Notes: generated from the letters alone by a model not told the origin. A stretch of DNA of 64,000 bases from Marinobacter psychrophilus (GCF_001043175.1 NZ_CP011494.1:496001-560000), one strand, 5' to 3'. Positions 45,196 through 55,205 are shown, numbered from the stretch's first letter. A program made the numbers and translations.

Positions 45196-45366
45196 ATGGC
45201 AACTAATAGACCGTATGGAGATAACCGACGACAAGGAGCAGTTCGAAGTCGTTCACAGTTCCGGATGCCCTCTGGGAATTGGGCAAAAAGAGATGCGGAC
45301 ACAGGACGGATAATGGACGTTAAACAGGATGGAACGCCATTTAAAGGGGTAAGGCGAGAAAAGTAA
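45196..45366 (+). CDS. Small basic protein, 56 aa, divergent from WYL repressor
   Basis: MATNRPYGDNRRQGAVRSRS, then QFRMPSGNWAKRDADTGRIM and TPFKGVRREK. The protein is basic, low in hydrophobics and probably disordered. Its ending (PFKGVRREK) resembles a widespread small-protein family that I recall only as conserved hypothetical. It is the first gene behind the twin operators, so it is probably controlled by the WYL protein. Confidence 0.65.
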   Translation: MATNRPYGDNRRQGAVRSRSQFRMPSGNWAKRDADTGRIMDVKQDGTPFKGVRREK

Positions 45367-45559
45367 GCACTGACACCACATCAATGCCCACTTAGATTGA
45401 TGGACACCCAGTTCGCCACAAACTGCGGTGTTGGCCCTATGTGAGGAGGTTCTTAGCCCCACCCGTACAAGGCTTACATCAGGTAACGCGATGAAGCATA
45501 GACGGTAGCGTCAATCTTTTCAAGGAATCCCTCCTCTTCTCTGACATTAGGAGGAGCAA

Positions 45560-45658
45560 ATGGCTAAACCGAAAATTGTACACGTGAGTAGTTACGTTCG
45601 TTTTCGATTTGGACGCTGGGAAAGCGTCATAATGCACTGGCGTTCCGCGCCGGCTTAA
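45560..45658 (+). CDS. Tiny protein, 32 aa
   Basis: A very strong ribosome-binding site, AGGAGGAGCAA, precedes ATG 45560. The product MAKPKIVHVSSYVRFRFGRW ends with HWRSAPA. It is basic and probably a single beta hairpin. A terminator-like hairpin follows directly. It is too short for routine gene finding but is well supported by its translation signal. Confidence 0.6.
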   Translation: MAKPKIVHVSSYVRFRFGRWESVIMHWRSAPA

Positions 45659-45664
45659 CTGCAA

Positions 45665-45690
45665 TAGAAACCTCAGGGATGAGGTTTCTA
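45665..45690 (+). terminator. Terminator-like hairpin
   Basis: TAGAAACCTCA and TGAGGTTTCTA form a perfect 11-bp stem around GGGA, seven bases after the 32-residue gene. The T tract after it is short. Confidence 0.65.
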
Positions 45691-45825
45691 TTCTCAGTAT
45701 CAAAGACTCTGTGCAAAGTCCGATCCATCCCACAGAAACCTTATCCTCGATCAAAACAGTATTCGAAAAATCACCCCGTCCAGCCTACTCTGTAAATATT
45801 GAAAACTTCAAATCATGGGTGAATC

Positions 45826-46173
45826 ATGAGTTTTAATGAGCAGGAATTGATTGCTATAAAGCACGCCACTTCGGGATTTTTTAAGGGCGGAGCAAGGAGG
45901 CAAATTGCCCAATCCTTACAGAAACTTGCTGCATATCTTGAACACATCAAATCTACGCAACAGCAAGACCATCACCAGGAACTGCTCAAATTGTTAAATA
46001 GCTTTACAGAAATGCGGCAAGAAGCGCTGCGTCGAGGGGCTAAAGGGTACAGTGACCCAAACTGGGCTTCCGCTGCCGCTTGCGAATCATGGCTTCAAGA
46101 ATTATTAGGAGGGGATGAGAAAAGCGTTCAAGACGTTGAGATAGTCGTCTTAGACCTGATCGAACGAGGGTAA
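45826..46173 (+). CDS. Hypothetical protein, 115 aa
   Basis: Helical and soluble: MSFNEQELIAIKHATSGFFK, IAQSLQKLAAYLEHIKSTQQ. The family is not recognised. It lies behind the WYL-controlled small genes, on the same strand, and may belong to the same accessory block. Confidence 0.6.
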   Translation: MSFNEQELIAIKHATSGFFKGGARRQIAQSLQKLAAYLEHIKSTQQQDHHQELLKLLNSFTEMRQEALRRGAKGYSDPNWASAAACESWLQELLGGDEKSVQDVEIVVLDLIERG

Positions 46174-46244
46174 AAAACCTTTCGGGCATGTCGATGAAAA
46201 TGGCCTAATTATTATCGAACGAAACAACTTTCCAGAGAGGTGAA

Positions 46245-46592
46245 ATGGGGATCTCGAATTGGTTGGCAAGAAAAGGCAATGTGGGCGGAACGGCAAGGTG
46301 GGCAGGAAAGTTATATTTATCGATCTCGCAAGAAAATCCGAGAGCTGGGCCCACAGTTGTTATAAAAGACGTTGTAAAAATTCGGTACTCAGCGGAATCT
46401 TCACAAAGCATAAAAGACGCGCTACTTTCCCATATTGACTCTGGTGAATCACGAGGGCTGGCTCACTTGGTGACGAACATCTTAACGATAGAGTCGGGTT
46501 ATCGCGAAAATACTCAGGAGGATAGAGTTAAATTTATGAAAATTATCCAGGAAGAACTCCGTCAGCTTGGTATACCCGAAAACATTATATGA
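46245..46592 (+). CDS. Hypothetical protein, 115 aa
   Basis: Begins MGISNWLARKGNVGGTARWA and has a predicted helical C-terminus (FMKIIQEELRQLGIPENII). GAGAGG precedes the ATG. The family is not recognised. It is convergent with the 138-residue gene on the other strand. Confidence 0.6.
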   Translation: MGISNWLARKGNVGGTARWAGKLYLSISQENPRAGPTVVIKDVVKIRYSAESSQSIKDALLSHIDSGESRGLAHLVTNILTIESGYRENTQEDRVKFMKIIQEELRQLGIPENII

Positions 46593-46684
46593 CGACTGAA
46601 CTTCGGTTGTACGCTGGCAAGTCTCTAGGGTCTGCGGATCAACCTCTGGCGCCTATTGAGTGTGGTTTTTAGCTGTTTTAATCA

Positions 46685-47101
46685 TTAAAGTTTGTCGCTC
46701 GGCAGCGTCACGCTACGAATTCGTGACCCTGCAGGCAGTGTTTTCAAGAACTCCACCGTAACCTCTGATTTTTGTTTACCCGCTTCACGCTCGTTCTGCG
46801 TCCCTGACAGTTCAACTGTGTCTCTGGACTCCAAACCTAACTGCATTTGCCTCCCGGCATGCACCGCCGCCATATCGTCATCTTGACGCCTCAGTTGCTC
46901 AATGATGCTGCCCATCAGGCTGTATCCTGCGTGAGACTGCACATTCTCCGCCTTGAGATTGTCGGCCTTAATTTGTTCAAGCGGCGTCTTTCTTAGGTAC
47001 TCGTTCACTTGCTCACGGCTTATGCCTTGGTTCAACATTCGATCGGCAGCCCGGTGAAGGATCAGGTCGTTTGCTGCTTCGATCATTTGTTCCCTGTTCA
47101 T
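46685..47101 (-). CDS. Hypothetical helical protein, 138 aa
   Basis: MNREQMIEAANDLILHRAAD, QGISREQVNEYLRKTPLEQI: soluble, helical and highly charged. The family is not recognised. It follows the GIY-YIG gene on the same strand with a gap of about 110 bases, so it may be the last member of that defence operon or a separate gene. Confidence 0.55.
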   Translation of the reverse strand: MNREQMIEAANDLILHRAADRMLNQGISREQVNEYLRKTPLEQIKADNLKAENVQSHAGYSLMGSIIEQLRRQDDDMAAVHAGRQMQLGLESRDTVELSGTQNEREAGKQKSEVTVEFLKTLPAGSRIRSVTLPSDKL

Positions 47102-47208
47102 AGCTCAGTAACTCCCGGTTTCAGATCCTTGAGGGCGGTGATGCTTAATTATAAAGCAGATTGTGCCTTTCACACGGTCGACTAATCCGTTCCAGATTCA
47201 CCCTGAGG

Positions 47209-48441
47209 TCAGTACCGCCGGTTTTTGGCCACCAGTCTTCCGCTTACGCCATCTATCCGGTAGTTGCTGATCGTTCCATCGGCAATCCGCTCCACGACCC
47301 CCTTTGCTGTCTCCAGATCTACACAGAACCATTCCCTTGGCCGGTACCGGCGCCCTTGGCTATCTGTGAGAGTGACGTTCAGCTTCTGCGAAGACAACAT
47401 TGCGTGGACCAGCCGCTCCACCGCCCGTGGGCTAGCTCCATAGCAATCGTAAGTGGCTTCCTTTTTCACCGGAGCTTCAAGATAGGTGGATGAGCGCTGA
47501 GCGCCGGCAATACGCTTATCAAGCGACTCCTCGGTGTAACCGATTTTGTAGAGATCTTTCATGGCAGCCAGTTCCGGATTGGTGCTCTGCGATGAAAGGA
47601 TATAGAGCACGCCTTTGCGCCGATCGTGATGCGATAGCCCCTGCATCTTTTCAAATACCCGATTCGGGTCCATCAAAATACGCCGCCCATTCGGGTCTTT
47701 GTAAAGCGCCCGGGCGAAAGAGTGCAGGAGTAAATTAGATTCGGTTTCATTATCAAAGACGACTCTGATCCGGGGATTGTGGCGGGCGCGGACAGAACCT
47801 TCATTCCTCTCACCAATCTTATCGACCAGGCACATAACGCCATCAAGGATGAAAACATCCCCTTCCTGGATCTGTGCGCCTTGTGCAAATCGTATTGTTT
47901 CACTTTGACCCTCACGGATCTCAGATTTAGCGCCGCTGAACAGCCCCCCGAAGCGATCAAAGTCATGGCAGGGCGTGCGCTGGGCTATCTCATCGGGCGT
48001 GTTCTTTTTGGTGCCGAAGTGAATGTGGCGTTCCTCAAAAAGCTCATCAGCCTCACTATCCAGCAAGCCGCCGGCATCAGTGAAGATGTCGTCAAGCGAG
48101 GTGACATTCTCAGACACCGCATCGAAATCCTCATCCACCGGCACTGCGTCGTCTTTTAACGCGCTGCGGAGCAAGCCGTGCCGATCATCCTGCGTAAGTA
48201 CCCGTACCTTACTGCGATCCCGGGAAATGGCCGCGAGACGCCTGGCTAGGCGTCGCTCCAACTGACCACCCTCGTTAAATGGAACCCGCCCGTTTTCATC
48301 CAAAAAGCCATTAATCTCAGCGAAGCCCTCACGCAGACGATGAACCTGACTCGGGGCCTGGCTGGTGCCCTGGCTATCGAGCAACCCTTGATCGTCATCC
48401 CCGAATATTTCGTCCAGGCTGAAAAATTCTCGCGGCGCCAT
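47209..48441 (-). CDS. GIY-YIG (T5orf172-like) nuclease
   Basis: 410 residues from ATG 48441, placed two bases after the helicase stop and preceded by AGGCGG. The C-terminal part reads RRKGVLYILSSQSTNPELAA, MKDLYKIGYTEESLDKRIAG, with the VLY...YKIG core and the Arg of the GIY-YIG catalytic fold near 277-315. EATYDCYGASPRAVERLVHA supplies the later Glu. The N-terminal 250 residues are acidic, with repeats of SLDEIFGDDD/SLDDIFTDAG. It is the presumed DNA-cutting arm of the helicase-methyltransferase operon. Confidence 0.82.
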   Translation of the reverse strand: MAPREFFSLDEIFGDDDQGLLDSQGTSQAPSQVHRLREGFAEINGFLDENGRVPFNEGGQLERRLARRLAAISRDRSKVRVLTQDDRHGLLRSALKDDAVPVDEDFDAVSENVTSLDDIFTDAGGLLDSEADELFEERHIHFGTKKNTPDEIAQRTPCHDFDRFGGLFSGAKSEIREGQSETIRFAQGAQIQEGDVFILDGVMCLVDKIGERNEGSVRARHNPRIRVVFDNETESNLLLHSFARALYKDPNGRRILMDPNRVFEKMQGLSHHDRRKGVLYILSSQSTNPELAAMKDLYKIGYTEESLDKRIAGAQRSSTYLEAPVKKEATYDCYGASPRAVERLVHAMLSSQKLNVTLTDSQGRRYRPREWFCVDLETAKGVVERIADGTISNYRIDGVSGRLVAKNRRY

Positions 48442-48443
48442 AA

Positions 48444-50522
48444 TCAAACCGCCTGTTGTGAGCGTTGGCGCTTTTGTTTTTTCAACCACAGCAGACATTC
48501 TGCGTAACGCTTCTCTATGGGATGGGGAGAGGACTCAGAGGGGTTTCGACCTTGCTCTTTAACGAAGCGTTTGATCTTGGGCCATAAGATTGTCGCTTCC
48601 CCTTCGGTCATCTCGACCCGGTTCCCCTGAATCTCATCCTGGATGGTTTTGAGCACCCCGGCGGTGACGGATTTGCTCAGAATTTCGTAGGCACCCTGGA
48701 ATGGATTGATCTGATCGATCAGATCCATGTTCAGGTCTTCGATGTTCACGAACTTGCCTGCCAACCGCAGAAAACGTTTGTCCTCACCAGTACCCTGTCC
48801 ACCCGGGCTCTCTTTCCCAGGAATGATCCGGGGGGCGGCCGGCGGCTCATCTTCACCCTCTCGCACGGGTTCTGGCGTAATGAACTCGGCATCCTCAGGT
48901 AGGGTTTCTTCAGTAAACAGCCCTCCACTGGCGCTCAGCGCCATTTGTGTCGTGATCCCCATACGGACATTCTCGACTTCCTCAGACGTTAACTGGGGAC
49001 AGCGCTCTTGAATTACCCGGGTCAGGACGGCCTGGGTCATCACTTCTGGATCATTGGTACCGGTGATCGCAGCGGCCGCTTCAGGCTGCTGGATAAACGC
49101 AGCCAAGATGTCGCTGCTGTTATCCAGTGCTTGCTGGACCTGCGGGGAAGGTTTATTTCCGCCTATACCATTTATCTCAATCGAACCGGGACCTTCCACT
49201 GCCGGCTCCCCGCCAAGATCCCGAGGGCGGAAATTGAAGTTCGGCGCCATCACCTGCTCCATCAGCAAAGATACAGTGATCGCCTTGAGCATGTTGTTGA
49301 CCGCGAATTTAACGTCTTCATCCTCGGCATCGGGCTGGGCAATAAGATTGGTGAACTGCGCGTGGTTCTTTCCGGGAGCGTCGCGAGTGGCCCGGCCAAT
49401 AATCTGCACGACTTCTGTCATGGAGTTTCGGTAACCAATCGTCAATACGTGCTCGCACCATGGCCAGTCAAAACCCTCCTTGGCCATACCCAGAGCAATA
49501 ATGATGTCGATATCGTCGTATCCCTTGGCCTGCCTTAAATAGGCCATTACCTTGGGACGCTCAACCGTATCATCGACCAGATTGGCCACACGTAGTCGCT
49601 TACCGCCATCTACAAGGACGACGAGAATGCCAGTATCTGGCTCAGTCTTCTCGACGGTGCCCAGAGCATCCACAATCTGATCCACTTCCGTGAACTTATC
49701 CTTGGTCGATTCCCGGGAATTAACGTTGGGGATGTGAATGATGGTCTTTTTACCCGGGTCCAGAACTTGCTTGATCGCGCTCATGTAGCGGCCGGTGTAG
49801 AAGTGATAGCCAATACCCAGTGAGCGCAGATGTTCGTAGCCGTTGAGCTGCTCGTAGTAGGTGTACGTGATACGGCTGAACTTCTCCTCGTCCTCTGGCA
49901 GCAGGATCGGTACGGTATCGCCCCGAAAGTAGGAGCCTGTCATGGCGACAACATGGGCACTGGAATGCTTCATCAGCCGGTCCAGAAGATTGCCCAGACG
50001 GTTCTCGCGGTCAGCCGAAGCGTGGTGGAATTCATCAATAGCCAGCAGCGTGTCGTCGAACTCGGACGTCGCGAGCTTCTCGAAGGCAAATCGCAGGGTG
50101 GCGTGTGTGCATATAAGCACGCGATCCCTGACGTCCGTGGACTCACGGTGCATGAACCGACGGAAAGCGTCGATCTTGCCGTCACTGCCTTCGCTGCCAG
50201 GGGTGCACAGATTGTGCTCGGGACGTACTACCCAATCGGCATAAAATCCATGCTCGGACAGCGCCGTGTTATCGAATGAGGCACCGATGGATGTCTCTGG
50301 TACCGCCACAATCGCTTTACGGACCCCCTGGTTGATCAGCTTATCCAGCGACAGGAACATCAAGGCCCGGGACTTACCCGACGCCGGCGGCGCTTTGAGT
50401 AACAGGTATTGCTGACCACGTGCTTCATAGGCTCTGGCTTGCATCTCGCGCATTCCCAGCTCATTGGTCTTTTTGCTTTTGCCGTTTTGCGCGTACTCCA
50501 CGCGGATCAGGTCCGTAGTCAT
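48444..50522 (-). CDS. Superfamily 2 DNA helicase/translocase
   Basis: 692 residues. Walker A LLLKAPPASGKSRALMFLSL is near residue 43, motif II LLAIDEFHHASADREN (DEFH) near 162, motif III AMTGSYF and motif VI QIIGRATRDAPGK near 376. A C-terminal region of about 280 residues is not recognised. Its start overlaps the methyltransferase stop by four bases, and the GIY-YIG gene follows at once. It is the motor of a restriction-like system. Confidence 0.87.
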   Translation of the reverse strand: MTTDLIRVEYAQNGKSKKTNELGMREMQARAYEARGQQYLLLKAPPASGKSRALMFLSLDKLINQGVRKAIVAVPETSIGASFDNTALSEHGFYADWVVRPEHNLCTPGSEGSDGKIDAFRRFMHRESTDVRDRVLICTHATLRFAFEKLATSEFDDTLLAIDEFHHASADRENRLGNLLDRLMKHSSAHVVAMTGSYFRGDTVPILLPEDEEKFSRITYTYYEQLNGYEHLRSLGIGYHFYTGRYMSAIKQVLDPGKKTIIHIPNVNSRESTKDKFTEVDQIVDALGTVEKTEPDTGILVVLVDGGKRLRVANLVDDTVERPKVMAYLRQAKGYDDIDIIIALGMAKEGFDWPWCEHVLTIGYRNSMTEVVQIIGRATRDAPGKNHAQFTNLIAQPDAEDEDVKFAVNNMLKAITVSLLMEQVMAPNFNFRPRDLGGEPAVEGPGSIEINGIGGNKPSPQVQQALDNSSDILAAFIQQPEAAAAITGTNDPEVMTQAVLTRVIQERCPQLTSEEVENVRMGITTQMALSASGGLFTEETLPEDAEFITPEPVREGEDEPPAAPRIIPGKESPGGQGTGEDKRFLRLAGKFVNIEDLNMDLIDQINPFQGAYEILSKSVTAGVLKTIQDEIQGNRVEMTEGEATILWPKIKRFVKEQGRNPSESSPHPIEKRYAECLLWLKKQKRQRSQQAV

Positions 50523-53194
50523 ACTGCGACTCCTGCTTCCTGTTTGATAAGTTTTTCATACCGCGCCAGCAGGAACTCCTGACGTTCGGCCTGATCGCGA
50601 AAAGGGGTGCGGCGGTACAGCCGCTCTAACGCTTCATCCAGATTCCTATGCGCCTCCCGAAGTGCTGGAGGCATCTTGTCGGGGTCATACATCTCGGCCA
50701 TCGTCCAGTCGAAGGTATCTTCTCGGACGAGCAGAACTTCATCGGCCAGAGCTTCGATTTCAGCGCGTTGTTTAGCGTTGTAATCCGGCCAAGGAAAGGT
50801 GTTGTAAACGAGTTTTGCGCTATAACGAAAGTCACTCTTTAGACGACCACCGACTAAGTGTAGCCAATCCATGTGGATGCGGGTTGAGAGCACGCCGAAA
50901 TCGTACAGTGTTCCACCAGCAACGGTATTAACCAGGTTGGTGGCAATGATATCGCTGCCGAAGAACCCGATAGGCGCATATTCTCTGCGCTCGGAGGTGA
51001 CGCACGGAACAAGAAGGAAGCTGTCAGGATTATTGAGGTCACGAAATTGATGCGGCCTCAATGCCAGCTGTCTCGCTCCTGCATCTCTGCTGGCTGAGCG
51101 AGCTTCTCTAACCCGTTCTACCCTGGATCTTACTGCCGGCATTGAATCTATGTCTGCCTCGGTGGCATCTTTGAGCCACAGACACCACCGCTCTTTGTTC
51201 TTTATAAATTCCTCAGCACCTAAAAGCCTCTTTAGCCACTTCCCAGCATTGGGCTCGGCGTGAAGCAGCTTTTCTTTTTCACCTAGCGTAAGCAGAAGAT
51301 TTCCGCCGTCAACAGGCTTGTTGCCATGCTCCATTCTGGTTGATTTTATGAGAGGCGAGGCACGATCTTTTACGACGATATCAGTCCCCTCTAGCAAATA
51401 GGGGCTAATGTTTGAAACTGTCTCTTTATGCCAGTCGCCATCCACTTTCTTGTAGAGACTCTTCGTAGTCGCGTTATTACTAAGCCCAATTATTGCAACA
51501 TGAACCCCGGCATTATCCCGAGCACTGTTCTTCCATTGAAAGCCTTGATAAGCAAAGTGAATCGAAAGGTCTTTCTCTAGGATAGGCGGCCATAACATTG
51601 AGGTCTGCATGCCCTGGCAAATGGAGTTGGTTGCAACCAGACCCATTTCCGCTTGAGTACCCGCTATGTACTGGGCGCCTTTCCAGAACCAACAAGCAAC
51701 AAAGTCCAGGTATTTGAATGTCCGAAACCCCTTAAATACCTGCGCCATCGACTCATTTTGCTCAGGCGTTCGGGAGTTGGCCCCATTGAAAGGGGGGTTC
51801 CCACAAACGTACACCTCCTCATGCGGGCGCCTCGGGCAAATCCGCGTCCAGTCCAGACTCAGGGCATTACCCAGTTCGATATTGCCGCTAGCCTTCAATG
51901 GCAGCGTGGGTTCGTAATGCCCGAATTTATCTAGGAACGCCATGTTCATCTGATGCTCCGAAAGCCACAGGGCAAGAAGCGCTATTTCATGGGCAAAATC
52001 ATCTGTTTCTATGCCGTAAAAATTCTGGATCTGCACTCCAGGCATGACCAGAATGTTCTGCTTTGTGCTGTCATTGAGAGCTTCCAGCACTTGCATCTCC
52101 AGCTTCCGCAGCTCTTTGAAAGCGATGATCAAAAAATTGCCACTTCCGCAGGCCGGATCAAATACTTTGATGTCCCGAATCCGCTGTAACAGTTTTTCTA
52201 GTTGTTTCGGCTTTCCCTTGGCCTTATCCAGCGCATCCTCTAATTTGTCGAGAAACAGTGGGCGAAGTACCTTCATGATGTTCGACAACGATGTGTAGTG
52301 CTGACCCAAGTTTCCCCTCTGTTCCGGGTCAATCACGGACTGAAACATAGAACCGAAAATGTCAGGGTTGATCGTAGACCAGTCCAGTTGCCCTGCATCC
52401 AGCAGCATGCGACGGGCTCGGGCGCCCATGACAGGCACCGGTAGGTCATCGCGGAACAGACCACCATTCACATAGGGGAAGGCAGCCAGGTGTGCGGGGA
52501 GATCTCGTGGCCGTCGCTCGGTATTCATCGCAAGAAAGATCTGGCGCAATACCTGATGGGCGTCACTGCCGTCCTTGTGGGTGTTGCCCTGCACAGCAGT
52601 CGTGAACTGGTTTTCTTCAAAAATGCCGGTGTCCTCGGCAAACAGGCAAAACAGCAGTCGGGTAAGGAAAACATTAAGCTCATGGACCCGGCCCGGGGCG
52701 CCCATTTCGTTACTCTGACGAAGTAGGTCGCACAGGCGCCCCATTTTCTCAGCGGCCTTAACGTCGGCGGGCGAGTCGGAGTATTCCACGGCTTTTTCGT
52801 AACCTGCCAGCGGCAGGAAGAAGCTGTAGTGCAGAGAAAGATCGCGGAAGGCGCATTCCATCCGGTCACCAACCCCTAAATCGTAAGCCACCAGGTCTTT
52901 AAAATCGGTGACGATCACAAAGCGGATCTTGTGCCGGGAAATCACTTCTTCGTCCAGTAAGGCCACGGCCGTCGTGTACGGATCTTCAGTCACCGGGCGG
53001 AAATACAGTTTCTGGCGTACCCCAACATCCCCGGGCCGCTCGCCAACATTGCGATCCCCGCCCTGCATCAGGCGAGTTAGTGTGGCGTTCGGCGTTTGGT
53101 AGGCACGCAGAAAGTCGAAGATGAACTGATCGGTGTCCGGTTGCGACGATAGGCGCTCCAGATCTTGCATCAATTTTCCATGATTAAGAGCCAC
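50519..53194 (-). CDS. Large class I DNA methyltransferase (MmeI-like layout)
   Basis: 891 residues. The adenine-methylase core has motif I KVFDPACGSGNFLIIAFKEL near 343, then FYGIETDDFAHEIALLALW and motif IV VYVCGNPPFNGANSRTPEQN near 465, all intact. The N-terminal 300 residues (KIRFVIVTDFKDLVAYDLG) resemble the N-terminal domain of MmeI-type enzymes. A C-terminal target-recognition region of about 250 residues is probable. It heads an operon with a helicase and a GIY-YIG nuclease, so it presumably marks host DNA for protection. Confidence 0.87.
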   Translation of the reverse strand: MALNHGKLMQDLERLSSQPDTDQFIFDFLRAYQTPNATLTRLMQGGDRNVGERPGDVGVRQKLYFRPVTEDPYTTAVALLDEEVISRHKIRFVIVTDFKDLVAYDLGVGDRMECAFRDLSLHYSFFLPLAGYEKAVEYSDSPADVKAAEKMGRLCDLLRQSNEMGAPGRVHELNVFLTRLLFCLFAEDTGIFEENQFTTAVQGNTHKDGSDAHQVLRQIFLAMNTERRPRDLPAHLAAFPYVNGGLFRDDLPVPVMGARARRMLLDAGQLDWSTINPDIFGSMFQSVIDPEQRGNLGQHYTSLSNIMKVLRPLFLDKLEDALDKAKGKPKQLEKLLQRIRDIKVFDPACGSGNFLIIAFKELRKLEMQVLEALNDSTKQNILVMPGVQIQNFYGIETDDFAHEIALLALWLSEHQMNMAFLDKFGHYEPTLPLKASGNIELGNALSLDWTRICPRRPHEEVYVCGNPPFNGANSRTPEQNESMAQVFKGFRTFKYLDFVACWFWKGAQYIAGTQAEMGLVATNSICQGMQTSMLWPPILEKDLSIHFAYQGFQWKNSARDNAGVHVAIIGLSNNATTKSLYKKVDGDWHKETVSNISPYLLEGTDIVVKDRASPLIKSTRMEHGNKPVDGGNLLLTLGEKEKLLHAEPNAGKWLKRLLGAEEFIKNKERWCLWLKDATEADIDSMPAVRSRVERVREARSASRDAGARQLALRPHQFRDLNNPDSFLLVPCVTSERREYAPIGFFGSDIIATNLVNTVAGGTLYDFGVLSTRIHMDWLHLVGGRLKSDFRYSAKLVYNTFPWPDYNAKQRAEIEALADEVLLVREDTFDWTMAEMYDPDKMPPALREAHRNLDEALERLYRRTPFRDQAERQEFLLARYEKLIKQEAGVAV

Positions 53195-53513
53195 GAAACC
53201 CTCCCAGGGCCAATATGTTTGTTAGTCAATGTAGAGCAGCGGGTCATACACAAAAAGTGTGGCAACGTCAGTCTTCGTGACCTGAGAGTCAGATGCGGCT
53301 CAGCTTTTAAAATCTTTCCTACCGCTTTATCTACTCTGGCTCAACCCAGCATCCAGGGGTTTTCTTGACTACAGATCGCTGATTTTGGATACGTTTCCCA
53401 TTATTTAGCGCTCCATATTGCCAGTAGCCCCTACTGTGAGACCAAGATCTTCTTTGGTTTTAAATAGGGTGTGTAGTCCTATCCCGGCTCTATGACATCA
53501 TTCACCGGGAGAG
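53195..53513. other. Intergenic region, nothing identified
   Basis: About 320 bases separate the methyltransferase from the methylase-like gene upstream. It would hold the promoter of the methyltransferase operon on the minus strand. No repeat or gene is visible. Confidence 0.4.
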
Positions 53514-55205
53514 TCATAATTCCTCGTCAGGTGCTGTATTGGTGCTTTTTAAAGTCCAGTGCCGTTTTTCAAAGCCCTGAATATTGTTGCGATGCTCTCT
53601 AATTGCATCGTATTCCGACAAAATTTCGGTGTGCGTTGACTCAACAGCGTGCTTGAACTCAGCGTCGGGCAAAGGCACTTGGATATTTGACACGTCAGCA
53701 GCCTTTAGCAGCGCCATGACTGCACCCGTAGCCGTTTCTTCGATGTATTCCTGAATCAGCTCTGACGCTAAGTAACGATAAAGATAAGGCGATGAAACCG
53801 CCGTACCTTTCGGCCGGATGATCACGAACGCTTGGCTGGCAACCCAATTGTCACCGCAAGCATCATCGACATACGCGACACGCCCAACACTGCCTTTTAT
53901 AGCAAGCAGTAAATCACCGGGGTACAAACGTTGGCTCTGAGCTCGGCGCAGATTCTTCTTGTCCACATGAACCGTTTTCTCTGGGAGACCCATTCGTCCA
54001 GGCTCAGTAATATCTCGTACGGAAGCTTCTAGAAAGACTGTAGCCCCTTCATGATCGTCGGCGTCTTTTAAGCTTTGCGCTCGCACAATTTCGGCAACGC
54101 CATCTAAGGACACAGCAGATTCTAGCTGCTTCAGTTGCTGGGCTGCTCGTCCAAGCTTGTACCGGCTAATAGTGAGGTCGTAGTCGTTTTTTTGAAGATC
54201 GGACTGAAACGCCGTGGCACTTTGAGGGCTCGTTTTTTTATTCCTAACGATGGTTAGCAGTTTGTCGATATCACTATCGGTTTGAGGCGCCTCCGCATCG
54301 ATGAACACGATGGGCGTATCCTTTTCCCGGTCTTTATTGATCACCAAAATGACCGACGCCAAATGCGTATTCAGCAAGGTCCCTTTCGGCAAACCGATAA
54401 CTGCGTCCAGCCAGTTTTCATTGATCAGCTCTTCTCGGATGCCCATGGCCGCTCTTGAAAATAGAATACCCAGCGAGGCACACACAACGCCTCTGACACG
54501 GCACTCTCGGGCCGTTCTCAGAACGGCCAGCTCATCCGATTTTAGTTTGGAGCTCTTTGAGAACTCTGAGGCCTGGAAAGGCGGCGTAGAAATAACAAAG
54601 CCGGCGGTTCCAGGCGGTGTTTCCGAACCAAAGGCATCGCCTACTGTAAGCGTTGATCCGAGCAGGTCACTCACGACCCACGAGTACGCCGAAACAGTGC
54701 GCATAGAAAGGTCGGCTTTTTCTGGGTTTTCCAATGCCACAAGCGCAGTGACACTTCCATCGTGATGAAGCACTGTTTTCTCTTGGCCAGGTGCACAGAG
54801 CTCTGCCAATAAGCGCCCCAACTTATACGTTATCACCTGGCCAGAGCGTTCCAGCCCTTCAACCACTGCGACCAACGCTTTTGCTAAACCAATGGCCGAG
54901 GCATCTGATAACGCATTCAGATGGCCCTTAATCGCATTGACCGATTTCGCAGAGAGCTTGGGTAAACGACTCTCGCTAAAAAAGCGGCCGTGCTCTCCCA
55001 AGCTCTCTGTCATTTGCTCAAACGCATACCCAAGATCTGGTTGCTGTTCGCTCCATTCCAGCCCGCCATGCTCTTTATGGCTGAGCGAAGCCCAGCTCAC
55101 GAGCACCGCCAATTCGTCTGCCATACGGCTTGGGTCTATACCTTCCTGACGCAGAATGTCAGCAACGCCCTCTAATGCGATGTATTCAGCCGAGTGCATG
55201 GTCAC
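53514..55205 (-). CDS. HsdM-like/specificity fusion with degenerate catalytic motifs
   Basis: 563 residues. The order resembles an N6-adenine methylase of type I systems followed by a target-recognition domain (DLLLAIKGSVGRVAYVDDAC, YLYRYLASELIQEYIEE). The SAM-binding motif expected near 160 is HHDGSVTAL instead of DPxCGSG. Motif IV is VISTPPFQ, with Thr where Asn or Asp is needed. A later VIGLPKGTLLNTHLASVILV segment matches HsdM. It should still recognise DNA but probably cannot methylate. It follows a 97-residue gene with a 20-base overlap. Confidence 0.78.
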   Translation of the reverse strand: MTMHSAEYIALEGVADILRQEGIDPSRMADELAVLVSWASLSHKEHGGLEWSEQQPDLGYAFEQMTESLGEHGRFFSESRLPKLSAKSVNAIKGHLNALSDASAIGLAKALVAVVEGLERSGQVITYKLGRLLAELCAPGQEKTVLHHDGSVTALVALENPEKADLSMRTVSAYSWVVSDLLGSTLTVGDAFGSETPPGTAGFVISTPPFQASEFSKSSKLKSDELAVLRTARECRVRGVVCASLGILFSRAAMGIREELINENWLDAVIGLPKGTLLNTHLASVILVINKDREKDTPIVFIDAEAPQTDSDIDKLLTIVRNKKTSPQSATAFQSDLQKNDYDLTISRYKLGRAAQQLKQLESAVSLDGVAEIVRAQSLKDADDHEGATVFLEASVRDITEPGRMGLPEKTVHVDKKNLRRAQSQRLYPGDLLLAIKGSVGRVAYVDDACGDNWVASQAFVIIRPKGTAVSSPYLYRYLASELIQEYIEETATGAVMALLKAADVSNIQVPLPDAEFKHAVESTHTEILSEYDAIREHRNNIQGFEKRHWTLKSTNTAPDEEL

